38,952 nucleotides of DNA, taken from NCBI GenBank assembly GCA_018819065.1, contig JAHJQL010000083.1, forward strand, positions 1 through 38,952. The letters run 5' to 3'. Below the pieces are notes generated by a model. The model saw nothing but the letters and a program-made list of their open reading frames with translations, made no database searches and was not told where the DNA came from. Both the position numbers and the translations under genes were made by a program. The first letter of the stretch is position 1; each line of letters opens with the position of its first letter. Below, in pieces: positions 1 through 8,182 of this stretch. This DNA comes from Nanobdellota archaeon. Its GTDB lineage: Archaea; Nanobdellota; Nanobdellia; Woesearchaeales; GCA-2686295.

Positions 1-36
1 CGCAACTTTATTAAACTTGTTCGTTATTATATCCAT
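1..36 (-). CDS. 5' end of an unidentified leftward gene (partial)
   Basis: An ATG on the minus strand at 36-34 opens a frame reading MDIITNKFNKVA to the window edge. The coding part is too short to identify. The start is supported by signals: a strong archaeal ribosome binding site (GAGGTGA, 51-45 on the minus strand) with an 8-nt spacer, and a TATA-like CTATAAATAG at 85-76. These would give a leader of roughly 20 nt. The gene points the same way as the secreted-protein gene at 129-1064, but has its own promoter. Confidence 0.5.
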   Translation of the reverse strand, partial: MDIITNKFNKVA

Positions 37-44
37 CGTAGCAG

Positions 45-85
45 TCACCTCGTCGACAAAATTTGTATGTCAGTACTATTTATAG
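45..85 (-). promoter_or_regulatory. Promoter and ribosome binding site of the left-edge gene
   Basis: On the minus strand, CTATAAATAG (85-76) is a good archaeal TATA box. GAGGTGA (51-45) is complementary to the conserved 3' end of archaeal 16S rRNA. The ATG follows at 36. The order and spacing are what a leadered archaeal gene should show. Confidence 0.5.
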
Positions 86-128
86 ACGAGAACTGCTACT
101 TAAATCTATCGAAAATTCTAAGAGGATT

Positions 129-1064
129 TCATATTAGCCCATAAATAAATACACTAGCATTTGAACTTAGATTCCCATAACCAACATCAGTTATTACGAC
201 TAAGAAGTTTTTTTCATCTGACGAATTAAATGTGTTATTTATAATATAAACTAAGGAAGACCAAGTTTCTCTTTTTACTCCCTGTCCAATGATAGGATGG
301 AAAACCTCCAAAGATAACTGGATATTTGGAACAAGAAAGTTTTCATTTGAAAAATAATTATTCTTCAGCATGAAATATCCAAAGTCAAAAACAGAAAAAG
401 ACGGATGAATTAAAAAAACAGAGTTTTTCATAATACAATCACTAATTATAACATTAGGATCTTCAACAAGAATCATGAAAACAAATTCATTATCTTGTAA
501 AGGATTTATTGTAGCGCCATTACAAAAATAACTGGTGTTTAAATCTATCTGGTGCTCGGCCAAGTCATAATAGCAATCCTTACTAAAGTTGAGCTTTGCA
601 TTCTCTGGATTAAATCGGTCTATCTTCACGTTACAAATGTTTGTCCAAGTGGCAGGCCTTACCCTACCCCTATTCCCTGATGTTATGTTGATAAAATCAA
701 CAGGCTCATCATACCCATCAGAATCCTCAAATAAGACCAACCATATATCTTCTCTACCTATCAAGTTCACATTCTTAAAAACTCTTGGCAAACCTCGAAT
801 TAAAGGCGACACCTCATTTGTTTTATTCGGATCAGTCTCCAAATCCGGATGATAAGTTATAGTTGCACCTTTGCCATCAAACACAATTCCTGGAGCAAGA
901 ATAACATTTTTTATATAATAAGTACAGTTTCCATCAAGAGTTATGTTATAATCTATGAGTACATCTGATTTTAGCTCATCACATTCTGCGACAACAGAAT
1001 ATGACAATAATATGATTATCAGAAAAATCAATACAAATTTTTTTCTCAAAAAATGATAATCCAT
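129..1064 (-). CDS. Secreted protein of unknown function, possible beta-helix fold
   Basis: A 311-residue protein with a classical signal sequence: basic start (HFLRKK), hydrophobic stretch about residues 10-26, then VVAEC. The mature part has short beta-type segments with many Asn residues, including N-glycosylation sequons and phrases such as ITLDGNCTYYIKN and GIVFDGKGATITY. This pattern is common in right-handed parallel beta-helix proteins that open with 'n-i-t-f-D-G-n-g' rungs. No catalytic motif is visible. It is probably exported and surface-exposed. It is convergent with nothing and lies downstream of the leftward radical SAM gene, from which it is separated by 67 bp containing its own TATA-like box. 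Function is unassigned. Confidence 0.7.
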   Translation of the reverse strand: MDYHFLRKKFVLIFLIIILLSYSVVAECDELKSDVLIDYNITLDGNCTYYIKNVILAPGIVFDGKGATITYHPDLETDPNKTNEVSPLIRGLPRVFKNVNLIGREDIWLVLFEDSDGYDEPVDFINITSGNRGRVRPATWTNICNVKIDRFNPENAKLNFSKDCYYDLAEHQIDLNTSYFCNGATINPLQDNEFVFMILVEDPNVIISDCIMKNSVFLIHPSFSVFDFGYFMLKNNYFSNENFLVPNIQLSLEVFHPIIGQGVKRETWSSLVYIINNTFNSSDEKNFLVVITDVGYGNLSSNASVFIYGLI

Positions 1065-1100
1065 AATAGTTCAGACTCTAACAAAATTAGAAAACACCTA

Positions 1101-1110
1101 ATTTAAATAA
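1101..1110 (-). promoter_or_regulatory. TATA-like box of the secreted-protein gene
   Basis: The minus strand reads TTATTTAAAT, about 41 nt ahead of the ATG at 1064, predicting a short leader of about 15 nt. No clear ribosome binding site is seen. Confidence 0.35.
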
Positions 1111-1131
1111 TTTCCTATATGTGTATGCACA

Positions 1132-2502
1132 TTAGAAAAATCTCTTGAGCTTAAGAAACATCTTCTTCCAACCTTTAATATGTGTTATGTGCTTGAATAT
1201 GTAAAACCATCTCTTTGGATGAATATAAAACTTAAACAATAGTTTCCGCTGGTATCTTTTTAATTCTTCAAATGATAAGTTTTTATCTTCAAATGCCCTG
1301 TTGTTGTAATAGTCAAACTTTGAAAAATCATTTGATATCTTGTACTTTTTCTTCATTGTCTCTAAGAGTTTTGTACCTGGAAGAGGAGTAGCTATACTGG
1401 CAGTTATCTCTGTAGCATTAAGAGAAACTGCAAATTTTATTGTCTGCTCAATCTCTTCTTTAGTCTCAGTTGGTGCTCCGAGCATAAAGAAGCAAAGACT
1501 TTTAATTCCTATCTTGTTAAGGTTATCAATTGCAACAGGAACATCTTTGAGTTTTATCCCTTTCTGATAAATCTCATTAAGTATTCTTTGAGAACCAGAT
1601 TCTACACCTATATGAACTATCCTCAAACCAGAATCATACATCATTTTGACTTCTTTTAAGTTTTTTAATGTATTGACTCTGACATTGCAAGCCCACAACA
1701 AACCCAATTTTTCTTTTTTGAGCAGAGAGCAGAATTTTTTAACCCAATCCTTGTTTATATTAAAAGTATCATCCTGTAAAAAAAAAGCTTGTATAGAAAA
1801 CTTTTTCTTCAAAATCTTAAGTTCATCGATAACATTCTCTGGAGAACGATGCCTCACAACATCTCCAAACAGCGCTCTAAGAGTTGGTTGACAAAAAGAA
1901 CAGTTATAAGGACAACCTCGAGAAGCAATAATATTTGCTCCTTTTATATTAGGGTTATAACTATCAAATATGTGCCACAAATTCAAATATTTATTCATAT
2001 CAACCAGATCAAAGTCAGGATATTCAAGTGAGTCAAGATTTTGAATGAAATCTCTTTTTGGTGTTTTCAACCACTCAGTTTTATTTTTAAATATAATACC
2101 ATTTACATTTTCAAAATTTCTGGTTTCAAAGTGATCCAGAACATCTTTTATTGTAGTCTCTCCCTCTCCCAAGACAATCAAATCAGAACAATTCTTAACA
2201 GACTCGGGCATCACAGTAGGATGTGGACCGCCCATCAAGACAAAAAAACCCATCTTCTTTGCAATCTTTGCAATCTTGATAGCATCATTACACATCAAAG
2301 TATCAACATAAATTCCGACTATATCTGGCTTATCTTTCCTGAAACGCTCTTTAATATGTTCAAATGATATATCAAAAGTTGTGTCAAGAACAAAAACATC
2401 TGCATCCGTGTGTTTCTTTAAATATGCAGCAATACTACAAATACCTATAGGAGAATCTCCTGTCTTATGCTTCATCCTGGGAAAAACAAGCATTAACTTC
2501 AT
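1132..2502 (-). CDS. B12-binding-domain radical SAM enzyme
   Basis: 456 residues with the two-domain layout of cobalamin-type class B radical SAM enzymes. An N-terminal Rossmann-like B12-binding domain covers about 1-150, with MGGPHPTVMPE at 90-100 and the LGEGE loop at 111-115. The SAM barrel begins at the cluster motif SRGCPYNCSFC: Cys197, Cys201 and Cys204 are the CxxxCxxC ligands of the [4Fe-4S] cluster that cleaves S-adenosylmethionine. Further on are LRIVHIGVESGSQRIL and FFMLGAPTETKEEI, standard barrel motifs of the family. The canonical DxHxxG cobalamin-ligand motif is absent, as in many members. These enzymes typically methylate or rearrange unactivated carbons; the substrate cannot be read here. 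It is transcribed divergently from the rest of the island through a 67-bp shared promoter region. Confidence 0.9.
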   Translation of the reverse strand: MKLMLVFPRMKHKTGDSPIGICSIAAYLKKHTDADVFVLDTTFDISFEHIKERFRKDKPDIVGIYVDTLMCNDAIKIAKIAKKMGFFVLMGGPHPTVMPESVKNCSDLIVLGEGETTIKDVLDHFETRNFENVNGIIFKNKTEWLKTPKRDFIQNLDSLEYPDFDLVDMNKYLNLWHIFDSYNPNIKGANIIASRGCPYNCSFCQPTLRALFGDVVRHRSPENVIDELKILKKKFSIQAFFLQDDTFNINKDWVKKFCSLLKKEKLGLLWACNVRVNTLKNLKEVKMMYDSGLRIVHIGVESGSQRILNEIYQKGIKLKDVPVAIDNLNKIGIKSLCFFMLGAPTETKEEIEQTIKFAVSLNATEITASIATPLPGTKLLETMKKKYKISNDFSKFDYYNNRAFEDKNLSFEELKRYQRKLLFKFYIHPKRWFYIFKHITHIKGWKKMFLKLKRFF

Positions 2503-2529
2503 AAATTCATTACAGATAAAAACTAGGTT

Positions 2530-2551
2530 TTATAAAAGTTTATAAAATAAC
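2530..2551. promoter_or_regulatory. Divergent promoter region with tandem TATA-like boxes
   Basis: Two TTTATAAAA-type boxes (about 2530-2539 and 2541-2550) lie between the leftward radical SAM gene (start 2502) and the rightward 150-residue gene (start 2570). Both sequences are close to palindromic and could serve either strand. Spacing of about 25 nt to the ATG at 2570 predicts a nearly leaderless rightward transcript. Confidence 0.5.
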
Positions 2552-2569
2552 CACTATTATTTTATTGAA

Positions 2570-3022
2570 ATGGAAACAGACACCATAAAAAATAATAAAA
2601 ATCTCTTGAGACTCATAGATAAAAGTGAAAGTATAAAGTCTCACCCAATAATGAACATCTCGATGCTTGATGATTCTAAAATCAACATTAGAATTCAATC
2701 AAGAGAAGAACAATCACCTCAAAACAAGTCTGTCTGGCCAATAGAAAACAATTTGATAGTTGAGAGGGCAAAATACGAAAATAACAATCTTTACGTCATA
2801 GTCACAAATGTTTACATAGAACCTATAAGAATAATTTCTACAGGGGTCAAGTACACATTAAATGATTCTGAAAGCATCGATTTTAAACCTGTAAATATAC
2901 AAATATCTCCTGGTGAGCTAAGAATAACAATACCATGCCCAAAGGGCAACCCTACAAAATTTGTTATAAGGACAGAAAATCAGACGGCAGTTGGAAATAT
3001 GAGAAGAGATTTGAACTGGTAG
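2570..3022 (+). CDS. Free-standing IRTExxTAVG domain protein, unknown function
   Basis: A 150-residue soluble protein without signal or membrane segment. Residues about 66-145 look like a small beta-sandwich and match, by eye, the last ~75 residues of the radical SAM protein at 10016-11734. Shared landmarks in order are a 'TGVKY/TGVRY' strand, a 'SPGELRI/KPGRNKI' turn and the signature FVIRTENQTAVG versus FIIRTEDVTAVG. The N-terminal 60 residues are polar and probably flexible. It is the first rightward gene of the radical SAM island. A domain found both alone and fused to an enzyme of the same cluster usually acts as a recognition, carrier or substrate module, but which of these applies is inference. 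A precursor/substrate role is also possible. Confidence 0.75.
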   Translation: METDTIKNNKNLLRLIDKSESIKSHPIMNISMLDDSKINIRIQSREEQSPQNKSVWPIENNLIVERAKYENNNLYVIVTNVYIEPIRIISTGVKYTLNDSESIDFKPVNIQISPGELRITIPCPKGNPTKFVIRTENQTAVGNMRRDLNW

Positions 3023-3083
3023 CTAAAATTTTATAAATTAACAAAATTTATTGTCTTTGAGGGGAAGATTCAGTTCATATAAA

Positions 3084-4775
3084 ATGTTATACTTGCCAAA
3101 ACCACATTCTTGCCATCTGCAGTGGCACATAACAGAAAAATGTAATTTTCGCTGCACACACTGCTATCTAAACGAGGATTACATAAAACAAGAGCTTTCA
3201 ACAGAAGAGTGTTTTGCAGTTGTTGACAACTATGTGGATTTTTGCAAGAAAACAGATATTAAGCACAACAGGAACATATCACTAACAGGGGGAGAGCCTA
3301 TTCTAAAGAAAGACTGGTGGACTATACTTGAATATATTGGTAATTATAAAAAGCGGGGTTTTGTTGATAAGATTTGTGTGATGACTAACGGGTCAACCGT
3401 TGATGATAACATAATAAAACGATACATCAGTTTAGGAGTTAACTATATGCAAATAAGTGTTGAGGGAATGGAAGAGATAAATAATCAGATAAGGGGAAAA
3501 GGTAACTTCGAGAAAGCTATAAATGGGGCAAAGATGATAATAAAAAATGGTGTTCCATTATCATTCTCACTAACCCTAACAAAGAAAAACAAACAAGATG
3601 TAGAATCACTCGCCAGACTAGCTGCAGAGATAGGTGTAAGAGGAATGGGTGTAGGTAGAATTGTTCCTATTGGAATGGGAGCTCAGATGAAAGAATTGAT
3701 GCTAACACCACAGGAAACCAAAGAATGGTTTTTAGAATGCGAGGGAATCAATGAGAGATTCAGAAGAGATAATATAAACTTCAGAGTTGATTTTCACTGC
3801 TCAGATGGCATGTATCAAGCATTAAGACCAGGAGCAAACAGTCCCCAGACAATACACGGATGCTCAACTCCCTTTGATGTTTTCACATTGTTACCAAATG
3901 GAGACGTTGTGCCTTGCAGACGACTTCCAATAGTCGTTGGCAACATAAAAAAACAGAGTTTTATGGAGATACACTACTCAAGCAACAAAATCTGGAACCT
4001 TAAAAACTGGGAGAACAGAGCTGATGTATGCAAGACTTGTGATAGTCTAAACCAGTGCAGAGGAGGAGGTATGTGCATAGCGTATGGTTACTTTGGAACA
4101 CCTTACGCTCCTGATCCTGACTGCTGGAAAGCGTTTCCAGATGGATTTTCAAAAAAAGAATATCAAGAAGAACCTGATTCTGACAAGATAACTTATTTCA
4201 AGAGATACATAAACAACTTAAGGTTTGACCTAAACCCTATTCTTGAAGAAGAAAAAAAGAAGAAGATAAGAAAGATAAAGATAGACAAAATTGGCAAAGT
4301 AAAAGATTCAGAAATCGACGTGTTGGTCTTTGACCTGGAAGAAAAAGATTTGAATGTTGATAGCGGAAATAAAATCATTAAGTTTCTTCATGGTCTGGAA
4401 GAAAGAAAAGTGAATTTTAGAATTGGCCAGAAACTTCCGCCTTGCATCTTTGACGTGCAGTCAATAAAAGAATTCAAATTCAAGATGCCTAATAACTGCT
4501 TTGAATGCTCAAACATGTTTCACTTAGAGAATAAGAGGATAATCTTTTGCAATGACAGAAAAGGTCCAGATTTAAAATTCATGAATAGCGCAGAACAAAT
4601 AGGAGAATATGTGAACTTGTTAAAAGATTACGATGAACCAGCATATTTCAAGAAATGCCAGACCTGCGTTCATAAGATAAGAGGAACCTGTTTCTACCTG
4701 AAGAACTGTCGATTAAAACCAAAAGAACCAAAAGAAGATCTTAAGTTAATCCAAGTGACTGCTTGCGGATGTTAA
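3084..4775 (+). CDS. Radical SAM/SPASM enzyme with Cys-rich C-terminal domain
   Basis: A radical SAM enzyme with three parts; numbering is from an upstream TTG at 3051. The barrel starts at ITEKCNFRCTHCY (Cys31, Cys35, Cys38) and has SLTGGEPI at 77-84. A SPASM auxiliary-cluster domain follows at about 270-360, with Cys271, 289, 327, 330, 336, 342 and 358. A C-terminal domain (about 420-553) contains KLPPCIFD, NNCFEC and CxxCxxKIRGTCFYLKNC, and is shared with the enzyme at 6269-8182. The chain ends in ...VTACGC. SPASM enzymes commonly modify peptides or proteins; the substrate is unknown here. Start choice: a TATA box (3029-3038) would place transcription start near 3058, so I prefer the ATG at 3084 to TTG 3051. 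GAGGGG at 3059-3064 is a rather distant ribosome binding site. Confidence 0.9.
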   Translation: MLYLPKPHSCHLQWHITEKCNFRCTHCYLNEDYIKQELSTEECFAVVDNYVDFCKKTDIKHNRNISLTGGEPILKKDWWTILEYIGNYKKRGFVDKICVMTNGSTVDDNIIKRYISLGVNYMQISVEGMEEINNQIRGKGNFEKAINGAKMIIKNGVPLSFSLTLTKKNKQDVESLARLAAEIGVRGMGVGRIVPIGMGAQMKELMLTPQETKEWFLECEGINERFRRDNINFRVDFHCSDGMYQALRPGANSPQTIHGCSTPFDVFTLLPNGDVVPCRRLPIVVGNIKKQSFMEIHYSSNKIWNLKNWENRADVCKTCDSLNQCRGGGMCIAYGYFGTPYAPDPDCWKAFPDGFSKKEYQEEPDSDKITYFKRYINNLRFDLNPILEEEKKKKIRKIKIDKIGKVKDSEIDVLVFDLEEKDLNVDSGNKIIKFLHGLEERKVNFRIGQKLPPCIFDVQSIKEFKFKMPNNCFECSNMFHLENKRIIFCNDRKGPDLKFMNSAEQIGEYVNLLKDYDEPAYFKKCQTCVHKIRGTCFYLKNCRLKPKEPKEDLKLIQVTACGC

Positions 4776-4802
4776 AGTGAAAAAAATGAGGAGCATTAAA
4801 TA

Positions 4803-6254
4803 ATGGCCGATGTTGTTTTAGTATTCCCAAAATCAAGCTTTTTAGAAAAAGCGATGAAACACGTGTACTTACCATTAGCACTTCTAAATAGTGTTGTCTT
4901 TGTAGAAAAAGAGTATTCTGTAATAATTATTGACCAAAGAATTGATAATCACTGGAAATATAAACTCTTAAAAGAACTTAAAAAGAAGCCATTATGCATA
5001 GGAGTGACTTGTCTTACAGGAGAACAGATAGAATATGCATTAGAAATATCAAAGATTGTTAAGGAAGAATCAGACATTCCAGTTGTATGGGGCGGCGCAC
5101 ATGCTAACATTCTTCCTGAGCAAACCCTGCAGCATGAATATATAGACTTAGTAATACAAGGAGAAGGAGAAATCTCTTTTTATGAACTTGTAAAAGCACT
5201 TGATAAGAAAACACCGCTTAAAGATGTCAAAGGACTGTGGTATAAGGATAAAGGAGTGATAAAAAGTAATCCTCCTGCAAATATTGTTGATTTGGAGTCC
5301 CTGCCAAGACCCCCATACCATCTTCTTGACATGAAAAATTATATTCTCAAATTCGGTGATAAAAAAATGTTCATACTTGAGACTGCGCGTGGTTGTCCTA
5401 ACAGATGCACGTTCTGCTTTGTACAAAACACTCCAATACAAAGAAGATGGAGAGCGCTGAGTCCTCAAAAGACTGTAGAGAACATGATTTATGTAAAGGA
5501 GAAGTTCAAAGTTGACGGTGTTGAGTTTCAAGACTTGACATCGTTTGTTGACCTTCAAAGAATGAAAGAAATAGCAGAACTAATGATAAGAGAAAAAGTT
5601 GACTTGTTCTGGAACACGTGCGGAAGAGTAAATGATGTATTAAGGATGGACTCAAAATACATAGATTTGATGGAAAAGAGCAACCTCAAAAGATTCGGTG
5701 TAGGAGTGGAATCGGGTTCTGAGAGAATTCTTAGGATGATAAAGAAGGGAATAACCATAAAACAAGTATTGGCAGTTTCAAAAAAACTCTCCAAGACAAA
5801 AATTGAACCTATTTATTCATTCATGGCTGGATTTCCAACAGAGACACAAAGAGAATTAAGGATGACCTCAAACCTCGTAATTCGTCTCTTAAAAGAAAAT
5901 CCTGTTGCAAAAACAACTATTATACACTGTTATAGACCAATACCTGGAAATGAACTATTCAACGTCTCAGTCAAACATGGTCTTAAACCTCCAACGACTC
6001 TTGAAGAATGGAGCAAGTACACGATGGAATGGATAAATCACCCTTGGCTTTCAAAAAAGATGCAAAAAGAGATAAGCGCCTTGAACTTTCTATCTTTATT
6101 CCTTGACAAAAAATATGAAGAAGTTGATGATCCTCTTGTCAGAGCATTCGCTCAAGTTTACAAGCCGCTTGCATGGTACCGAGTAAAAAACCATAACTTC
6201 AACTTCATGATAGAGCCTTACTTCAAAAAGATATATGTCAGTTTAAAAAAGTAA
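4803..6254 (+). CDS. B12-binding-domain radical SAM enzyme
   Basis: 483 residues. A B12-binding Rossmann domain spans about 1-150 (VVWGGAHANILPE at 94-106, IQGEGEISF at 118-126). The SAM barrel opens at TARGCPNRCTFCF with Cys198, Cys202 and Cys205. Barrel motifs include GVEFQDLTSF, KRFGVGVESGSERIL and FMAGFPTETQREL. The ~130-residue region after the barrel lacks cysteine clusters, unlike the neighbouring enzymes. The start is well defined: GAGGAG at 4788-4793 precedes the ATG by 9 nt. It lies 27 nt after the SPASM enzyme in the same direction and is probably co-transcribed. The family includes methyltransferases and ring-forming enzymes acting on lipids, antibiotics and peptides; the specific reaction is not readable. 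Confidence 0.9.
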   Translation: MADVVLVFPKSSFLEKAMKHVYLPLALLNSVVFVEKEYSVIIIDQRIDNHWKYKLLKELKKKPLCIGVTCLTGEQIEYALEISKIVKEESDIPVVWGGAHANILPEQTLQHEYIDLVIQGEGEISFYELVKALDKKTPLKDVKGLWYKDKGVIKSNPPANIVDLESLPRPPYHLLDMKNYILKFGDKKMFILETARGCPNRCTFCFVQNTPIQRRWRALSPQKTVENMIYVKEKFKVDGVEFQDLTSFVDLQRMKEIAELMIREKVDLFWNTCGRVNDVLRMDSKYIDLMEKSNLKRFGVGVESGSERILRMIKKGITIKQVLAVSKKLSKTKIEPIYSFMAGFPTETQRELRMTSNLVIRLLKENPVAKTTIIHCYRPIPGNELFNVSVKHGLKPPTTLEEWSKYTMEWINHPWLSKKMQKEISALNFLSLFLDKKYEEVDDPLVRAFAQVYKPLAWYRVKNHNFNFMIEPYFKKIYVSLKK

Positions 6255-6268
6255 GAATAATAAATAAA

Positions 6269-8182
6269 ATGAAAATAGTTATCAATCTCTGTCCTCCGTA
6301 CCAAACAGGCACAATGCCTCCTCTAGGATTAGGATACTTAAAAGCAATTTTAAAAGAAAAGAAGCATCAACCTATAATAAATGATATTAACACTTCAGTT
6401 TTTCTAGACAATAAAGAGCTATTCGAAGAATTACTAGATGAGTGTAAAGAATACCTATCTGAAAACAAATTCCTCATTTATACTTACAGCTTAAAGAAGT
6501 TATTAGTATTCTTGTACCCAAAATTATTTCTAAATGACAAAAATGAAATAATAAAAAGAATTAATGCAGACATAAATATCCAAATCAAAAATATTTTAGT
6601 AAAAAATCCTGATGTTATCTGCTTCTCAGTTTTTTTCACAAATATATATTATACTGCGATGTTGGCAAGAAGATTAAGAATCGAATCAAACGCGAAAATC
6701 ATATTTGGAGGACCTCTTTGCAATGAAAAAAATGCAGATATATTCCTTAAATTAGGTCTTTGTGATTATGTTGTAAAAGGAGAAGGAGAGATCAGTTTTC
6801 AAAAATTAATTGATAACCTGAAAAATGATTATAAAAAAAAAAGCAATCTCACAGGGGTTTCATATACCCAAGGAAAAGAGATTATCCACACATCAAATTC
6901 AAAATTAATAACTGTTTTAGAAGAAATTCCTCTCCCAGAGTTTGACAATAAAAACTATGAAATATTGCCTATTATTACCAGCAGAGGTTGTATAAAGAAA
7001 TGTTCTTTTTGTGCTGAAACAAATCAATGGGAATATTACAGAAGAAGGAAAATTGATGAAGTTGTAAAAGAGATTAAAAAAAGAATAAAAGAGAATAACA
7101 CAAGAGAATTTGATTTCTGTGACAGCCTATTAAACGCATCTAATGATTACTTTGAAGAATTATGTGAAAAAATAACACCTCTAAGAATAAGTTGGAGCGG
7201 GTTTTTAAGATGTGAAAAACTAAATAAAGAACTTATTAGGAAAATAAAAAAGTCGGGTTGTAAACAAATAGCATTTGGAATTGAAAGCTTTAACCAAGAA
7301 ATATTAGACAGCATTAACAAACAAACCAAAACTGAAGAGATGATGCAAATTCTTAAAGATTTACATGAAGAAGGAGTTGATTTCATGATAAACCTTATCA
7401 TTGGTTATCCTGGGGAAACAGAATATTTGTTCTTTAAAAATCTTGAATACACACTAAAAGTGATTAATCAGAATAAAGATTTCTTCTTTATAAACACGGA
7501 GATGTTTAAGCTGTATCCGGGAAGCAATATTATGAATAAGCCTGAAAAATACGGCATAACTCTAATAAGCAAAAAAGAACCACTCCCAAAAGAACTAAGT
7601 TTCTTGCAGGAAGATTACAACAATTTTTTTACCGAGTGGAAAGTTAACAAAAAACCATCACCACAAGAATTTTATGAGCGAGTAAAATTCATGACGCTAA
7701 TGTCCACGTCCACGAGCAGAAGAACATTCTATAAAAAAGAGTTCATAATAATAAATAATGATGATATTGAAAATTTGATATACTTTGAAAAAAAACTGGA
7801 TCAGAAGAAAGAATATTTTTTCGAATTTAGAATTAAGGGAGAATTCATAAACCAAGAAATAGGATTAAAAATAATAGCTTTTCTTGATGTCCTAAAAGAA
7901 AAGAATATAGATTATAAGATAAATAAAACACTTCCTCCATGCATATTTGATAAGAAACCAATCAAAATTTCGATTCCGCAGAATTGCTTTGAATGTAAAG
8001 AAGTTTTTATTGATAGTGGAGAAAAGATTTCATTATGTTCAAGAAAAATGAATCAATTCTTTAAAGAAAATAAAACTCCAAAAAGCCCTTATTTTAATGA
8101 AAATAATTTAATTTTTAAATGCGAAAAGTGTTCTTCTTGCAGATACAGAATTAGAGGACTGTGTAATTATATATATTGTTAG
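6269..8182 (+). CDS. B12-type radical SAM enzyme with Cys-rich C-terminal domain
   Basis: 637 residues. The N-terminal B12-binding domain (about 1-215) includes FGGPLCNEKNADIF and VVKGEGEISF. The radical SAM barrel starts at TSRGCIKKCSFCAE (Cys241, Cys245, Cys248) and carries QIAFGIESFNQEIL and LIIGYPGETEYLFF. The last ~140 residues repeat the module of the 3084-4775 enzyme: TLPPCIFD (554-561), QNCFEC (571-576), a Cys near 590, then CEKCSSCRYRIRGLCNYIYC at the very end. The terminal CxxCxxC...RGxC pattern resembles half of a SPASM motif, so it may bind an extra iron-sulfur cluster. It sits 14 nt after the previous gene, and its stop abuts the next start. Same operon; substrate unknown. Confidence 0.9.
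   Translation: MKIVINLCPPYQTGTMPPLGLGYLKAILKEKKHQPIINDINTSVFLDNKELFEELLDECKEYLSENKFLIYTYSLKKLLVFLYPKLFLNDKNEIIKRINADINIQIKNILVKNPDVICFSVFFTNIYYTAMLARRLRIESNAKIIFGGPLCNEKNADIFLKLGLCDYVVKGEGEISFQKLIDNLKNDYKKKSNLTGVSYTQGKEIIHTSNSKLITVLEEIPLPEFDNKNYEILPIITSRGCIKKCSFCAETNQWEYYRRRKIDEVVKEIKKRIKENNTREFDFCDSLLNASNDYFEELCEKITPLRISWSGFLRCEKLNKELIRKIKKSGCKQIAFGIESFNQEILDSINKQTKTEEMMQILKDLHEEGVDFMINLIIGYPGETEYLFFKNLEYTLKVINQNKDFFFINTEMFKLYPGSNIMNKPEKYGITLISKKEPLPKELSFLQEDYNNFFTEWKVNKKPSPQEFYERVKFMTLMSTSTSRRTFYKKEFIIINNDDIENLIYFEKKLDQKKEYFFEFRIKGEFINQEIGLKIIAFLDVLKEKNIDYKINKTLPPCIFDKKPIKISIPQNCFECKEVFIDSGEKISLCSRKMNQFFKENKTPKSPYFNENNLIFKCEKCSSCRYRIRGLCNYIYC

Noticed and set aside
1-144. Plus-strand frame open from the window edge to a TAA at 142-144 (47 codons).
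   Set aside because: It overlaps the minus-strand secreted gene and a well-formed minus-strand TATA box, ribosome binding site and start. The composition gives no recognisable protein.
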